From Planctomycetaceae bacterium (GTDB lineage Bacteria; Planctomycetota; Planctomycetia; Pirellulales; UBA1268): 64,000 nucleotides of DNA. Both the position numbers and the translations under genes were made by a program. A model generated the notes under the pieces. It was not told the origin of the DNA. It ran no database searches and saw nothing but the letters and a program-made list of their open reading frames with translations. This document shows positions 9,753 through 18,955 of the stretch, piece after piece. The stretch is from the NCBI GenBank assembly GCA_902629495.1, contig CACORA010000002.1:44821-108820 (forward strand), written 5' to 3'. The number at the start of each line of letters is the position of its first letter. Positions within the stretch are counted from its first letter, which is position 1.

Positions 9753-10567
9753 ACCAGACCGATGAAGAACCACATCGCAAGGGGACCCCGACGCTTTGGG
9801 AGTGTTTCGCAACCGCCGTCCACTTTTTGACTAGAATCACAGTTTCAAGAAGCCTTGCAACACGAGAAGACTTCGATCACGCATGGGCGTTGAATCGGGC
9901 GGTGGTTTTCTTTCCGTTAGTGGGCGGTCTTATAGGAGTGACAACTGCCAGTGTCATGATTATTTTCATGAAGCTTGGTATCAATTCTTTACTGGCCGCC
10001 TTCCTTGCCTTGGGACTGGAGGCTTACATAACCGGTGCTTTTCACGAAGATGCCTTTGCGGATACGTGCGATGCATTAGGTGGCGGATGGACGCGAGAAC
10101 GTGTGCTTGAAATCATAAGGGATAGTTGTCTAGGCACGTACGGTACGATTGCTCTCGTGATTGGTGTTCCGATTCGTGCCCTTGCGATAGAGGCAGCAAC
10201 TGCCGGCGGCATTCCGTGGGCATTCGCATCCATTGTAGCTGCGGCTATGTTAGCGAGGCTTGTGATTGTCGTGTTGATGGCAACTACCTCTCCGATCCCG
10301 AGTCGTCATTCTCAGGCACGTGACGTTTCTGGAACACAGCCGGCGACACGGGTGCTTGTTTCAATGGTGCTGGGGTTACCTTTTTTAATTGCTTGGTGCG
10401 TTCAATCGCCTTGGACAGTAGTAGTTTCAATTCTTGTTTGCGCAGTGATGGCGATCTGGTACCGACAAATGATTCTGCGGCGCATCGGAGGTACGACCGG
10501 TGATACTCTCGGCGCCATTGGTTTTCTTTCCCAACTGGTCATCCTCGTCGGAGCCAGCATTACATGA
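9749..10567 (+). CDS. cobS: Adenosylcobinamide-GDP ribazoletransferase
   Basis: A 272-residue integral membrane protein that joins adenosylcobinamide-GDP and alpha-ribazole (phosphate) to complete the nucleotide loop. The conserved acidic block is visible as AFHEDAFADTCDALGGG, followed by RDSCLGTYGTIAL. Several hydrophobic spans follow. It overlaps cobT upstream and the phosphatase gene downstream, each by an ATGA junction, so the three form one tight operon. Confidence 0.93.
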   Translation: MNQTDEEPHRKGTPTLWECFATAVHFLTRITVSRSLATREDFDHAWALNRAVVFFPLVGGLIGVTTASVMIIFMKLGINSLLAAFLALGLEAYITGAFHEDAFADTCDALGGGWTRERVLEIIRDSCLGTYGTIALVIGVPIRALAIEAATAGGIPWAFASIVAAAMLARLVIVVLMATTSPIPSRHSQARDVSGTQPATRVLVSMVLGLPFLIAWCVQSPWTVVVSILVCAVMAIWYRQMILRRIGGTTGDTLGAIGFLSQLVILVGASIT

Positions 10568-11184
10568 ATTCAGCACAGGACATCTTGCTGATCCGACATG
10601 CAGAAGTCGCTTTACGTTGGAAAGGGATCTGTTATGGTGCGATGGATGTATCTCTGAGCAATGCCGGCAAGGAAGCATCAGACCAGTTGGCGGGCAAGCT
10701 ATTTAATAGGTGTAAGCCAAGAGTTATCTATCACAGCGGCCTGAGCCGAACCAGATATCTTGCAGATCGAATTGCATGCTTTGGCAATGGGGATATCGAC
10801 GTGCGGGAGGACATCCGTCTTCGAGAACGAAACTATGGGTTGTGGCAAGGGCTCACTTGGGATGCAGCCTATGCAAGTGACCCTGATCACTTTCACGACT
10901 TGGTTCAAAAGCCCGATACGTATCGACCGCCGGAAGGTGAAACCACATCCGAAATGCAACAGAGAATGATAGAGTGGCTGAATGAACGCGAATCAGACAC
11001 GTACCCCATCATCGTGGTGTCGCACAGCGGCCCAATTGCAGCACTTATCGGATATCTGCAAAGACTACATGCAACTCAGTGGGAGTCGTGTATGGTGAAG
11101 AATCTGGAAGCGATCCGCCTCGGACGGAATCAAAGTGAACCGGAACAATGGCAAGTTGATCGTCAAATTTCGCAAACCATTTGA
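10564..11184 (+). CDS. cobC: Histidine phosphatase, probable alpha-ribazole phosphatase
   Basis: A 206-residue member of the histidine phosphatase (phosphoglycerate-mutase-like) superfamily. The N-terminal phospho-acceptor block is LLIRHAEVALRWKG; the usual RHG is RHA here, as in some family members. An acidic block LRERNYGLWQG and the second-His block VVSHSGPIAAL follow. Overlap with cobS and the cobT-cobS context support alpha-ribazole-5'-phosphate phosphatase, which dephosphorylates the CobT product or adenosylcobalamin 5'-phosphate. Specificity rests on context, not on a unique motif. Confidence 0.85.
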   Translation: MNSAQDILLIRHAEVALRWKGICYGAMDVSLSNAGKEASDQLAGKLFNRCKPRVIYHSGLSRTRYLADRIACFGNGDIDVREDIRLRERNYGLWQGLTWDAAYASDPDHFHDLVQKPDTYRPPEGETTSEMQQRMIEWLNERESDTYPIIVVSHSGPIAALIGYLQRLHATQWESCMVKNLEAIRLGRNQSEPEQWQVDRQISQTI

Positions 11185-11400
11185 CCTCAAGGTTCTTGGG
11201 GTGATAGTGCATAAAAAGAAAAAGGCTGTGAGATGCGAAACATATATGTCTATCGGCACACACTACCATGTACAGGGTTAACAGCAATCGTTTCGAAGGC
11301 TTCAAGCCATCGAATTTCCGCCAACAGTGTTCCTTATTGTTGAACCATCCCTTGAGAGTCTCTAAGTTGGAGATGAATTCAAGTTATCAAAGGTTGTTCA

Positions 11401-12138
11401 ATGAAATATCTGTTTTGTCTTGCCTTGATGCTTTTGTTGAGTGGTAACGCCAGTAAGAATGTTGTCTTTTCTACCGGCTATGAAAAAGATGAAAGAACGT
11501 CTGATCTTGAATTCGATTTACCGAAAGCAAAAGATGCTGTGGGGCGGTCAGGCGTTGTTTCACGTAGTGGCAAATATTCCATTCGACATAAAATTGCAAA
11601 TTCAAAGGAATACATTTCTCATAATGCCCATCGGGCCGAGTCGACAACGATGCACCATAGTGCATCACGGTATAACGAAGGCGATCACTTTCGTTACCAG
11701 TTCAGTATTTACCTGCCAGCTGACTGGGAAGTAGATAGTCGTGACTCTATTGATATTTTTTGGCAATTTAAGCGATTTGATGGAGGCCCGGATATTTTTA
11801 TTGCGGTCAAAGGAACCGATATTGTTTTGCGATCCAATGGTCTTAACAACAGGCGACAGGATGCACTTGTGAAGGATTACAAGGCAGGAAGGTGGTATGA
11901 CTTTCGGTTTGATATTCTCTGGTCAGTAGGATCAGAGGGGCAATTAAGAGCTTTTATGAAGTCGGGTGATGAAAAAGAATATGTAGAGGTCGCATCTTTC
12001 AAAGGCGCTACGGCACAGCGTGATACCAATAACAGTACCTACCTGAAGTGGGGTGTATACAAACCGGATTTTGATAAATCAACGGTTAAGAATCCACGGG
12101 TTATTCATCATGATCAAATATCAGTTATAAAACTTTAA
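11401..12138 (+). CDS. Exported polysaccharide-lyase-like protein (heparin lyase I fold)
   Basis: A 245-residue protein with a short signal peptide (MKYLFCLALMLLLSG). The body resembles the polysaccharide lyase family with a concanavalin-A-like jelly roll: a FSIYLPADWEVD segment, IFWQFKRFDGG, and a C-terminal YLKWGVYKPDFD...IHHDQISVI stretch. Members cleave acidic polysaccharides by beta-elimination. The isomerase-like gene that follows is on the opposite strand. The exact substrate cannot be read from sequence. About 215 bases upstream carry no recognised gene. Confidence 0.7.
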   Translation: MKYLFCLALMLLLSGNASKNVVFSTGYEKDERTSDLEFDLPKAKDAVGRSGVVSRSGKYSIRHKIANSKEYISHNAHRAESTTMHHSASRYNEGDHFRYQFSIYLPADWEVDSRDSIDIFWQFKRFDGGPDIFIAVKGTDIVLRSNGLNNRRQDALVKDYKAGRWYDFRFDILWSVGSEGQLRAFMKSGDEKEYVEVASFKGATAQRDTNNSTYLKWGVYKPDFDKSTVKNPRVIHHDQISVIKL

Positions 12139-12334
12139 TCGCGCAGTGTACGTTTGACGTACACAATGAACTGCCGACAAGAAAAACATCACCGTACTCG
12201 TCCATCGTGGATAGTAAGTGTTCAAGGTTTTTCTGATCCCATCGACGTGTTGCTTTCGTAGTCGAGCCTCACCGTGTGTGGCCTACGAATGCGATATGGA
12301 TACAGAATGATCTATCACAAGGTGAATCTGGAAA

Positions 12335-13273
12335 CTAAGCACTCATCTCATCACGCACTTTTTCAAGAAGGGACTTTGTTGCTTTGATTCCCTCTGGTTC
12401 AGGACTCGTTTTTCCTTCATATTCAACACCGACATAGCCCCGATAGCCTGCGTCGAGCACGAGTTTGAGCATTCGGCGATAGTCTGTTTTTGTTTCATTG
12501 CCTTGTGCATCGAAGTCATGACTTTTCGCACTGACACCCTTCGCAAAAGGCATCAGTTCTTCGACACCTTTATAGCGATCGTAGTCATGGAAGTTGCCAA
12601 AATCTGGTAGCGTGCCAGCATTCGGTCGGTTAATTGTTTTCATGACACCAGCCAGCCACTCACCGTTACTCGAGAGACCACCATGATTTTCAACAATGAC
12701 ATTGAGTTCATGTTGAGCAGCAAATTCAGCTAGTCGAGAAAGGCCATCAACAGCGAGTTTCTGTTGCTCTTCGTATGATCCCTTGCTGGCTGCGTTGACT
12801 CTGATGGAGTGGCATCCCAAGCGTTTTGCAGCCTCAACCCAGGGGAAATGGTTTTCGATTGCAGTGGTTCTCGCCTTTTTATCGGGATCACCAAGTTTCC
12901 CAAGACCGTCACACATAATAAGCACATTCGTGACACCTTCATCGGTGGCTCGCTGGTTTAATTCAGCGAGGTAGTCATAGTCTTTGGCCTTGTCCTTAAA
13001 AAACTGATTGACGTATTCGACTGCTTCAATGCCATATGTTCGCTTTGATTCTTTGGGAAAATCGAGGTTGTTGATCTGCCCTTTGAATAAGGCTTTGTGG
13101 AGGGACCATTGTGCAAGCGAAATTTTGAAAAGAGGTGAGTCAGCTGTGCTTGCTTTCTCAGCACGAATTGGCTGTTGTTGTGATGCAAGGAAGAGGCCAG
13201 TTGCTGCCATGCCAAAATGTCGACGGGAGAGGTGGATCGACTGACGGCTGGTTTTTGAAGGCTGGGTAAGCAT
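12335..13273 (-). CDS. Sugar phosphate isomerase/epimerase-like TIM barrel, exported
   Basis: A protein of about 312 residues with an AP-endonuclease-2/xylose-isomerase-like barrel. The N-terminus has a twin-arginine-like motif (HLSRRHFGM) and a hydrophobic stretch ending in an alanine-rich site, so Tat export is likely. Barrel landmarks are [38 protein letters not shown] and GYVGVEYEG, which supply the metal-binding Glu/Asp/His set. I chose the ATG at 13273, which has GGAG 8 bases upstream; an in-frame start at 13357 adds 28 residues without export features. Such proteins are abundant in planctomycetes, usually of unknown substrate. Confidence 0.82.
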   Translation of the reverse strand: MLTQPSKTSRQSIHLSRRHFGMAATGLFLASQQQPIRAEKASTADSPLFKISLAQWSLHKALFKGQINNLDFPKESKRTYGIEAVEYVNQFFKDKAKDYDYLAELNQRATDEGVTNVLIMCDGLGKLGDPDKKARTTAIENHFPWVEAAKRLGCHSIRVNAASKGSYEEQQKLAVDGLSRLAEFAAQHELNVIVENHGGLSSNGEWLAGVMKTINRPNAGTLPDFGNFHDYDRYKGVEELMPFAKGVSAKSHDFDAQGNETKTDYRRMLKLVLDAGYRGYVGVEYEGKTSPEPEGIKATKSLLEKVRDEMSA

Positions 13274-13954
13274 GAGGGTGACTCCAGTGTTTAGAGAATA
13301 CGGATTGTTTGAGCGTGACTTTGTGACGTATAGAGAGATGTTTTTCTGCGGTATCAAAGTGCAGACACAATACGGTCTGTCGGTGTACGGGGCATCACTC
13401 CGGTATAAGACTCATCGTTTACTCCAGAAATTCAGCACGCTCTGATCATCATAGCATTAATGAATTGCTGTACAGTCATTTTCAGTCGCAACGCGAGCAT
13501 GATGACACCCCCGCTATCATGATTAAAGATTATCCAGTGATGCAAATGCTTCAGGTGCCCAGTTCATTCACCGTACCAGATAGAGAATTTCAGGCTAAAT
13601 TACCGAAGAAGAAGGGGTATCCGAGGCGTCCGTCATGCCGGAAGCGTGGCCTTCGTGTTTGTCCATAGAATGTTTTCTGCGATGTGAGGGATCAATTAAG
13701 GTTGTCAAAAGACGAATCACACGATGTTCAGCGAGTAAACAACGTGTGTGTTGCTCGTGCATTCGGTTCAGAAAATTGCTGGCAGTCGTTGCCAGAAATC
13801 AACCCCTTCATACATTTCGATTGGATTGTTTTGCTGATAATATTATAACTACGTTTGTGAAACATATTGGTTGGTGATTTGTGCAAGTAGCGGTTCTTCA
13901 GTCTGTTGTTGAAAGATAGCCAAGGCGTACCCCAGTTCACAGCGCGAGAAAAAC
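13274..13954. other. Long intergenic region before purF
   Basis: About 680 bases between divergent genes. Short open frames here show no family features. I looked for a purine riboswitch core ahead of purF and did not recognise one. The stretch just before purF is AT-rich (near 13835-13870) and may hold its promoter. Confidence 0.4.
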
Positions 13955-15541
13955 ATGTGCGGTATTGTTGGGATAGTTGCCAATGAAGATGTCAATCAGA
14001 ATCTTTATGATGCATTAACAGTTCTCCAGCATAGAGGGCAAGATGCTGCTGGAATCGTGACCTGTGCTGGTGATAGGGTGTCGCTGCGCAAATCAAACGG
14101 AATGGTATACGACGTCTTCCGTGAAAATCATATGCGAAGACTTGTTGGCCCCATGGGCATTGGTCACGTGCGATATCCTACGGCTGGAAGCAATAGTTCA
14201 GCGGAGTCGCAACCATTCTATGTCAATTCTCCTTATGGTATCGCGCTGGCTCACAATGGAAATCTTACGAATTCAGATGAGTTAGAAGAAGAACTCTACC
14301 GTTCGGATTTGAGGCATATCAATACGTCGAGTGATAGTGAAGTAATCCTCAATGTCTTTGCACACGAATTGCATAAAGTGGGTCAGCAAAAGTTGACCCC
14401 GGAGGGTGTGTTTGAGGCTGTCCGTAGAGTGCATCGCCGTTGTCGCGGTGCGTACGCGGTAGTGGCGATGATAACAGGTTACGGAATAGTAGGTTTTCGT
14501 GACCCGCATGGAATAAGGCCACTCATCTTTGGAATGAAAAAAAATGACAGCGGCCACCGTGACTTCATGATTGCATCGGAGTCAGTGGCATTAGTTTCAC
14601 AAGGGTTTGAGATTGAGCGTGATGTGTCTGCTGGGGAGGCTGTCTTTTTCGATACTGAGCATAACTGTCACACCCAGCAATGCTCAGACAATGCTCGACT
14701 CACGCCTTGTATTTTTGAGCATGTCTATCTTGCACGGCCAGATTCGATAGTAGACGAAGTGTCGGTATATAAAACACGGTTAAGAATGGGTGTAAAATTG
14801 GCAGAGAAAATCTGTCGTTCTCGTCCGGATCATGATATTGATGTTGTCATGCCAATCCCTGATTCTGGACGAACATCTGCAATGTCGCTCGCTGAGAGTC
14901 TGGGAGTTCCTTACCGGGAAGGTTTCATCAAGAACAGGTATATCGGGCGAACCTTTATTATGCCTGGACAGGCGGTCCGTAAAAAAAGTGTCAGACAAAA
15001 ATTGAGCCCGATATCGTTAGAGTTTAAAGACAAAGTTGTTTGCCTTGTAGATGATTCAATTGTTCGAGGCACCACATGTTCACAGATTATCGGTATGGCT
15101 CGAGATGCAGGTGCCCGTAAGGTGTACTTTTGTTCGGCCGCACCAGCGGTTCGTTTTCCGAATGTTTATGGCATAGATATGCCAACATCAGAAGAACTTG
15201 TGGCGTACAATCGCACGGATGAAGAGGTCGCTCAAGTCATCAATGCGGATTGGCTTGTGTATCAGGATCTTGATGACTTGGTAGAGTGTTCAAAGGTGGG
15301 GAACCGAAGCATTGATTCTTTTGAATGCTCCGTTTTTGATGGCAACTATGTTACTGGAGATGTTGATGCGGCCTACATGGAAAAGGTTGCAGCAAATAGG
15401 AATGAGACTTCTCGACGTGCTGCCGATGCTGAGATTCGAAACGACGCTTCTCTCAACACAGATGATTCGGAAACTCAATCGTTTGTATATAGCCATTCTC
15501 CAAGACGCCAACCAAATGGTTCGACGGTTAGTCCACCATAA
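13955..15541 (+). CDS. purF: Amidophosphoribosyltransferase
   Basis: A 528-residue PurF that makes 5-phosphoribosylamine from PRPP and glutamine, the first committed step of purine synthesis. The N-terminus MCGIVGIVA places the catalytic Cys at position 2, so no propeptide is needed. The glutaminase domain shows GIGHVRYPTAGS and ALAHNGNLTN. The phosphoribosyltransferase domain shows PDSGRTSAMSLAE and the PRPP loop VCLVDDSIVRGTT. The last roughly 50 residues form a polar extension beyond the usual family end. The enzyme is cytoplasmic and the gene appears monocistronic. Confidence 0.96.
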   Translation: MCGIVGIVANEDVNQNLYDALTVLQHRGQDAAGIVTCAGDRVSLRKSNGMVYDVFRENHMRRLVGPMGIGHVRYPTAGSNSSAESQPFYVNSPYGIALAHNGNLTNSDELEEELYRSDLRHINTSSDSEVILNVFAHELHKVGQQKLTPEGVFEAVRRVHRRCRGAYAVVAMITGYGIVGFRDPHGIRPLIFGMKKNDSGHRDFMIASESVALVSQGFEIERDVSAGEAVFFDTEHNCHTQQCSDNARLTPCIFEHVYLARPDSIVDEVSVYKTRLRMGVKLAEKICRSRPDHDIDVVMPIPDSGRTSAMSLAESLGVPYREGFIKNRYIGRTFIMPGQAVRKKSVRQKLSPISLEFKDKVVCLVDDSIVRGTTCSQIIGMARDAGARKVYFCSAAPAVRFPNVYGIDMPTSEELVAYNRTDEEVAQVINADWLVYQDLDDLVECSKVGNRSIDSFECSVFDGNYVTGDVDAAYMEKVAANRNETSRRAADAEIRNDASLNTDDSETQSFVYSHSPRRQPNGSTVSPP

Positions 15542-15685
15542 TGTGAGAGCGTAGCTGTTGACGGGCCTGTTGCGTCCTATTCACGGAGAATTGTTCAATA
15601 CCAGTGAATTGATCATGGGGCTAGCTGATTTTCCCATTGATATGCAATTTCCAATATGCAGCGATTGAGTCACGATGAATACTTT

Positions 15686-17053
15686 TCAATCAAAACCAAG
15701 GGTGTCAAAATCGAGTCGATAGAGAATCTGGTTGTAATCGTATCGAGGTGTCGATTCGTGTGATTTTGAAAAAGCACGCGTATAGGTTGCCTCGAAAAGA
15801 AGAAAGGGAGATTTTTCATCAATGAAGGAGGAGTGTATTTGTGGATTGTAAAAACTGTAATGATCGTGGGTGACGACATGAACAGCGTTCTCCCAAGGGC
15901 CAAGAGGCGATTCTGCTTCCGCATACCACAGTTCGCCTATGAGCGATGATTCACCACCCTGTTGTGTGAAGATGGTTACCCAACGGTTTCGGTAGGGATT
16001 CCACGACACGGCACCACGGTGGGGAATTATTTTTTTGCCGTTGTTGGCCGCATGTATCGTGACAGTCCCTGATAGTGTTTCCCAATGCTCAGGGTTTGAC
16101 CATGCTTCAAATGTGGCTTTGCAACGAATGTGAGGAAATGGGTCACCGAAAAGCACCCAGTGTTGTCGCTGGCGGTCTACCCAGAAACATGCATGCCCAA
16201 ACGGGCGGTCTGGTGAGTGCTTCGTTGAAGAATCTGTCTTGTTCCAAATCGTACGGTAATGTTCGAAGCTTTCTTTTTCGGGGTTCCAGACACAAAGGCC
16301 TGTTTCATAGACCGTCATCGGTTTTTTGATTTTTGAGTAACTTGCGACGAGATGCTCATGACCGTCTTTATCTTTAAGACTCACCAAGCCATCAAGCCAT
16401 GTCGGTCCCTCGCCAGGCATCTGTGCAACGTTTCGCGGCAGCGAATTGCTGTCAAGAAAATAGTTGTATCGAAGTTGAATGGGAGGTTTGAATGTTCTGA
16501 GTGGCTGGACGGATGACGTTGCAGCAATGGCATGGAATCGACCAAGCGGATACGTGGAAAGAAGAGTGTCACCCCAGCACCAGAAAAGTTGGTTTTCATG
16601 GATGGCGTTCTGTACGCTGTCACAACCAAATACGGGTTGGTCTTTCCAGTCAGTCATTTGCCCCAACTTATGGCTCTCTGCGAAGAGGCCTGCCCCAGTG
16701 ATTCGCCCAAGTCTCTTGGCAGGGAGTTTCCGCTTTACCTTGATAGTGAATCTTTTACCTGGCTGGAGAGTCATTCGAATACCTTCATATCCGAAGCCAT
16801 CTTTTGCCACAGAGTATCCGTGTCCCCGAAGATGAAACCAGGTTTTCACGCCAAGGAGATCAGGTGCGTCAATCACAATCACACCAGCGTTATCAGAGAT
16901 GAATCGCTGATTATTTATTGTCCGTAATTCCACTAACGGTACGGGCCATCCGTTTTCATCATCGAGAATTTCGATACTACATGGTTCTGCTGATAATGCA
17001 GTTCCCGTAAGAAAAAAGAGACTAAGCATCCATAAAAGAATTGATCGAACCAT
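15686..17053 (-). CDS. Exported beta-propeller-like protein, function unknown
   Basis: A 455-residue protein with a clear signal peptide (MVRSILLWMLSLFFLTGTALSA). Residues about 24-110 look like a small beta-sandwich (carboxypeptidase-regulatory-like; VPLVELRTINNQRF). The rest has repeated aromatic, glycine-rich strands (LFWCWGDTLLSTYPLG, VLFGDPFPHIRCKA, GAVSWNPYRNRWVTIF, LGPWENAVHVVTHD) typical of five-bladed propellers in glycosidase-like or DUF4185-like proteins. It precedes a small zinc-ribbon-like gene transcribed in the same direction. A carbohydrate-related role is likely but unproven. Confidence 0.6.
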   Translation of the reverse strand: MVRSILLWMLSLFFLTGTALSAEPCSIEILDDENGWPVPLVELRTINNQRFISDNAGVIVIDAPDLLGVKTWFHLRGHGYSVAKDGFGYEGIRMTLQPGKRFTIKVKRKLPAKRLGRITGAGLFAESHKLGQMTDWKDQPVFGCDSVQNAIHENQLFWCWGDTLLSTYPLGRFHAIAATSSVQPLRTFKPPIQLRYNYFLDSNSLPRNVAQMPGEGPTWLDGLVSLKDKDGHEHLVASYSKIKKPMTVYETGLCVWNPEKESFEHYRTIWNKTDSSTKHSPDRPFGHACFWVDRQRQHWVLFGDPFPHIRCKATFEAWSNPEHWETLSGTVTIHAANNGKKIIPHRGAVSWNPYRNRWVTIFTQQGGESSLIGELWYAEAESPLGPWENAVHVVTHDHYSFYNPQIHSSFIDEKSPFLLFEATYTRAFSKSHESTPRYDYNQILYRLDFDTLGFD

Positions 17054-17076
17054 GAGAAATTGCCTGTGTGATACTC

Positions 17077-17283
17077 TCAGCCACAGGAGCAGCCACTATC
17101 GCAGCACTCCTCACCCTTTGATGAGATTGGCAACGATATTCCTCCTGAAATGACACGACGCACGGGCTCACCCGTATCGGGATGTTGAGTCAAAGCATCA
17201 TCCGCCATTTTTTGAACGAACTCGAACTGAACTGGCTGTTGGTCTGGTTTCTGCGGAATCGTTTCATAGACATACGTTGGCAT
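17077..17283 (-). CDS. FmdB-like small zinc-ribbon-related protein
   Basis: A protein of about 68 residues starting MPTYVYET, the hallmark start of FmdB-type putative regulatory proteins. The usual first CxxC pair is absent. A PVRRVISGGISLP block near the end matches the family, and the tail is cysteine-rich (CCDSGCSCG). The ATG at 17283 fits the family start; an ATG at 17373 would add 30 residues without similarity. It ends 23 bases upstream of the propeller-like gene. The molecular role is unknown. Confidence 0.68.
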   Translation of the reverse strand: MPTYVYETIPQKPDQQPVQFEFVQKMADDALTQHPDTGEPVRRVISGGISLPISSKGEECCDSGCSCG

Positions 17284-17418
17284 AAGATTTTGTACATTTC
17301 GAGGAATGAGTGTTAGATTGTGCTGGTTCAGGCAGGCCAAGAAAATGGGTCCAACCCAACGATAAGGTAGCATAGTAGCATGTCTGTCTTTCTGGCGAAT
17401 CCTTCAGGCTGAAAACGA

Positions 17419-18317
17419 TTGCTGTTTCGCATGAGAATCATAATTCGCGGTATGTTTTTAGGATGCCTTTTATTTCACGTCCATCGTGCTCACAGTAACG
17501 ATATCCCAGAAGGAAAAATCTACACCTATAAAGCCGAAGCGAGGGCGACACGGCAAATCGAGATTCATTTCCCGAAGAATCATGATGCTTCCACTGAGTC
17601 AGTGCCGGGTATCATCATGTTTCATGGCGGAGGCTGGGGTGGTGGAGAGAGAGACCAGTTTCGTTATTTGTGCCATTATTTTGCTAGACGGGGGCTCGTA
17701 GCAGCGACCGTGTCGTATCGCTTGGCAACAAAGGAAGATAGAGGCGAGGGTTCTCGAAAGCGTGTTTGTATAACGGACGCCAAAAGTGCGGTTCGTTGGT
17801 TCAAACAGCATGCTGATGAATTAGGAATTGATTCGGAACGCATTATTGCAGGGGGGGGGGGTCAGCTGGTGGACACATTAGTTTGCTTGCAACGACGAAC
17901 CCAGGGCTGAATGATCCAGATGACAATATGGAGTACGACACATCAGTTGTGGCATACCTTTTATTTAATCCAGCTCTTGGAATAGCAGATACGAAGGATC
18001 CTGAAGTTGACTTTATCCAGCATCTGCAGCCTGACTTTCCGCCTGCTATCGTATTTTTTGGGAGTGAAGATAAGAAATGGCTAGCAGGATGGAATCGTGC
18101 TGATGAAAAAATGAAGTTACTGAAGATCCAGTCAGTTGAGCTTTGGATTGCGAAAAATCAAGAACACTCCTTTTTTAATCAGCAGCCTTGGCAGGACATA
18201 ACAATACATGCATCAGATGAATTCCTAACAAGTCTTGGCTTCATTGATGGGAAGCCGGCACTGGCGTTACCAGAGACAGAAGCAATGCTGATCAAGCAAT
18301 CTTCAGATACCCAATAA
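17419..18317 (+). pseudogene. Alpha/beta hydrolase (esterase) split by a frameshift in an 11-G run
   Basis: Two overlapping frames together encode one esterase/lipase-like protein of about 300 residues. The first frame gives a signal peptide and the oxyanion block MFHGGGWGGGE. It then enters a run of 11 Gs at 17851-17861 and loses homology. The second frame resumes directly with SAGGHISLLA, the nucleophile elbow, followed by FFGSEDKKW (likely acid) and KNQEHSFFNQQPW (likely His). A run of 9 or 12 Gs would restore one frame. The family includes acetyl-xylan-type esterases. This may be a sequencing error in a homopolymer, a phase-variable gene or a true pseudogene; sequence alone cannot decide. 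Confidence 0.85.
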
Positions 18318-18378
18318 GATGAGTGGAAGAGCGGAGGAAAGCCAATCTTGCACAAGTCCCGTTAGCACCGACATTGCG

Positions 18379-18627
18379 TTAGCCATCACTGCTGCAAGTA
18401 CGAAGGTACTCACGAAATGTGATAAGGATCAGTAGAAGCCCAAATGCTATGAAGAGTAGCCCAATTTGTTGCAGGAGATGTTCCTGTACGGCATAGCTCG
18501 ACTCTGATCGCGGCAACGAATAACTCCTTACGTTCACAAAGGCTATCGACTGAGCTGACACCGCAAGCACCATGCCACCAATCGTCGCAAGCGTCCCGGT
18601 CATAAAGCCCTGTTTGAATTTTAACAT
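18379..18627 (-). CDS. Small membrane protein with two transmembrane spans
   Basis: An 82-residue protein starting MLKFKQGF. It has two hydrophobic spans (ATIGGMVLAVSAQSIAFV and QQIGLLFIAFGLLLILITF) joined by a polar loop. GGA lies 8 bases before the ATG at 18627; an upstream in-frame ATG at 18705 adds 26 residues. A second frame that overlaps this one has no membrane or family features and was set aside. No family is recognised and no partner is evident. Confidence 0.5.
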   Translation of the reverse strand: MLKFKQGFMTGTLATIGGMVLAVSAQSIAFVNVRSYSLPRSESSYAVQEHLLQQIGLLFIAFGLLLILITFREYLRTCSSDG

Positions 18628-18955
18628 GGTCTGTTTCCACTCCCATATGTTCTTCAAGAAAGGAATGATACGACTCAGATGGAGCAGATAAGGCGAGAGC
18701 CACAACGTTAGGGTGTTGTGGCTCTCTTACACCAACAAACCGCCACTTAACCGCCAAGTAAAAGCCAGTGCTAATTTCTATGATACATCGCTGAACTTCT
18801 AGCACAAATCAAGGGAACCAAAAGTCTGACGTTATTGTGCGGAGAGTATCTCGATTGTGTTTTTTCTCGGGTTTTAGTGCATCCAGGCAAAGCGGCACAG
18901 AATCTGACACACATAAATCAATTTGTAGAATCGTTACGCCTCACTTTTTGAAGCG

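Noticed and set aside
18410..18805. 131-residue frame overlapping the small membrane-protein gene
   Set aside because: It has no family features, while the overlapping frame encodes two clear membrane spans.
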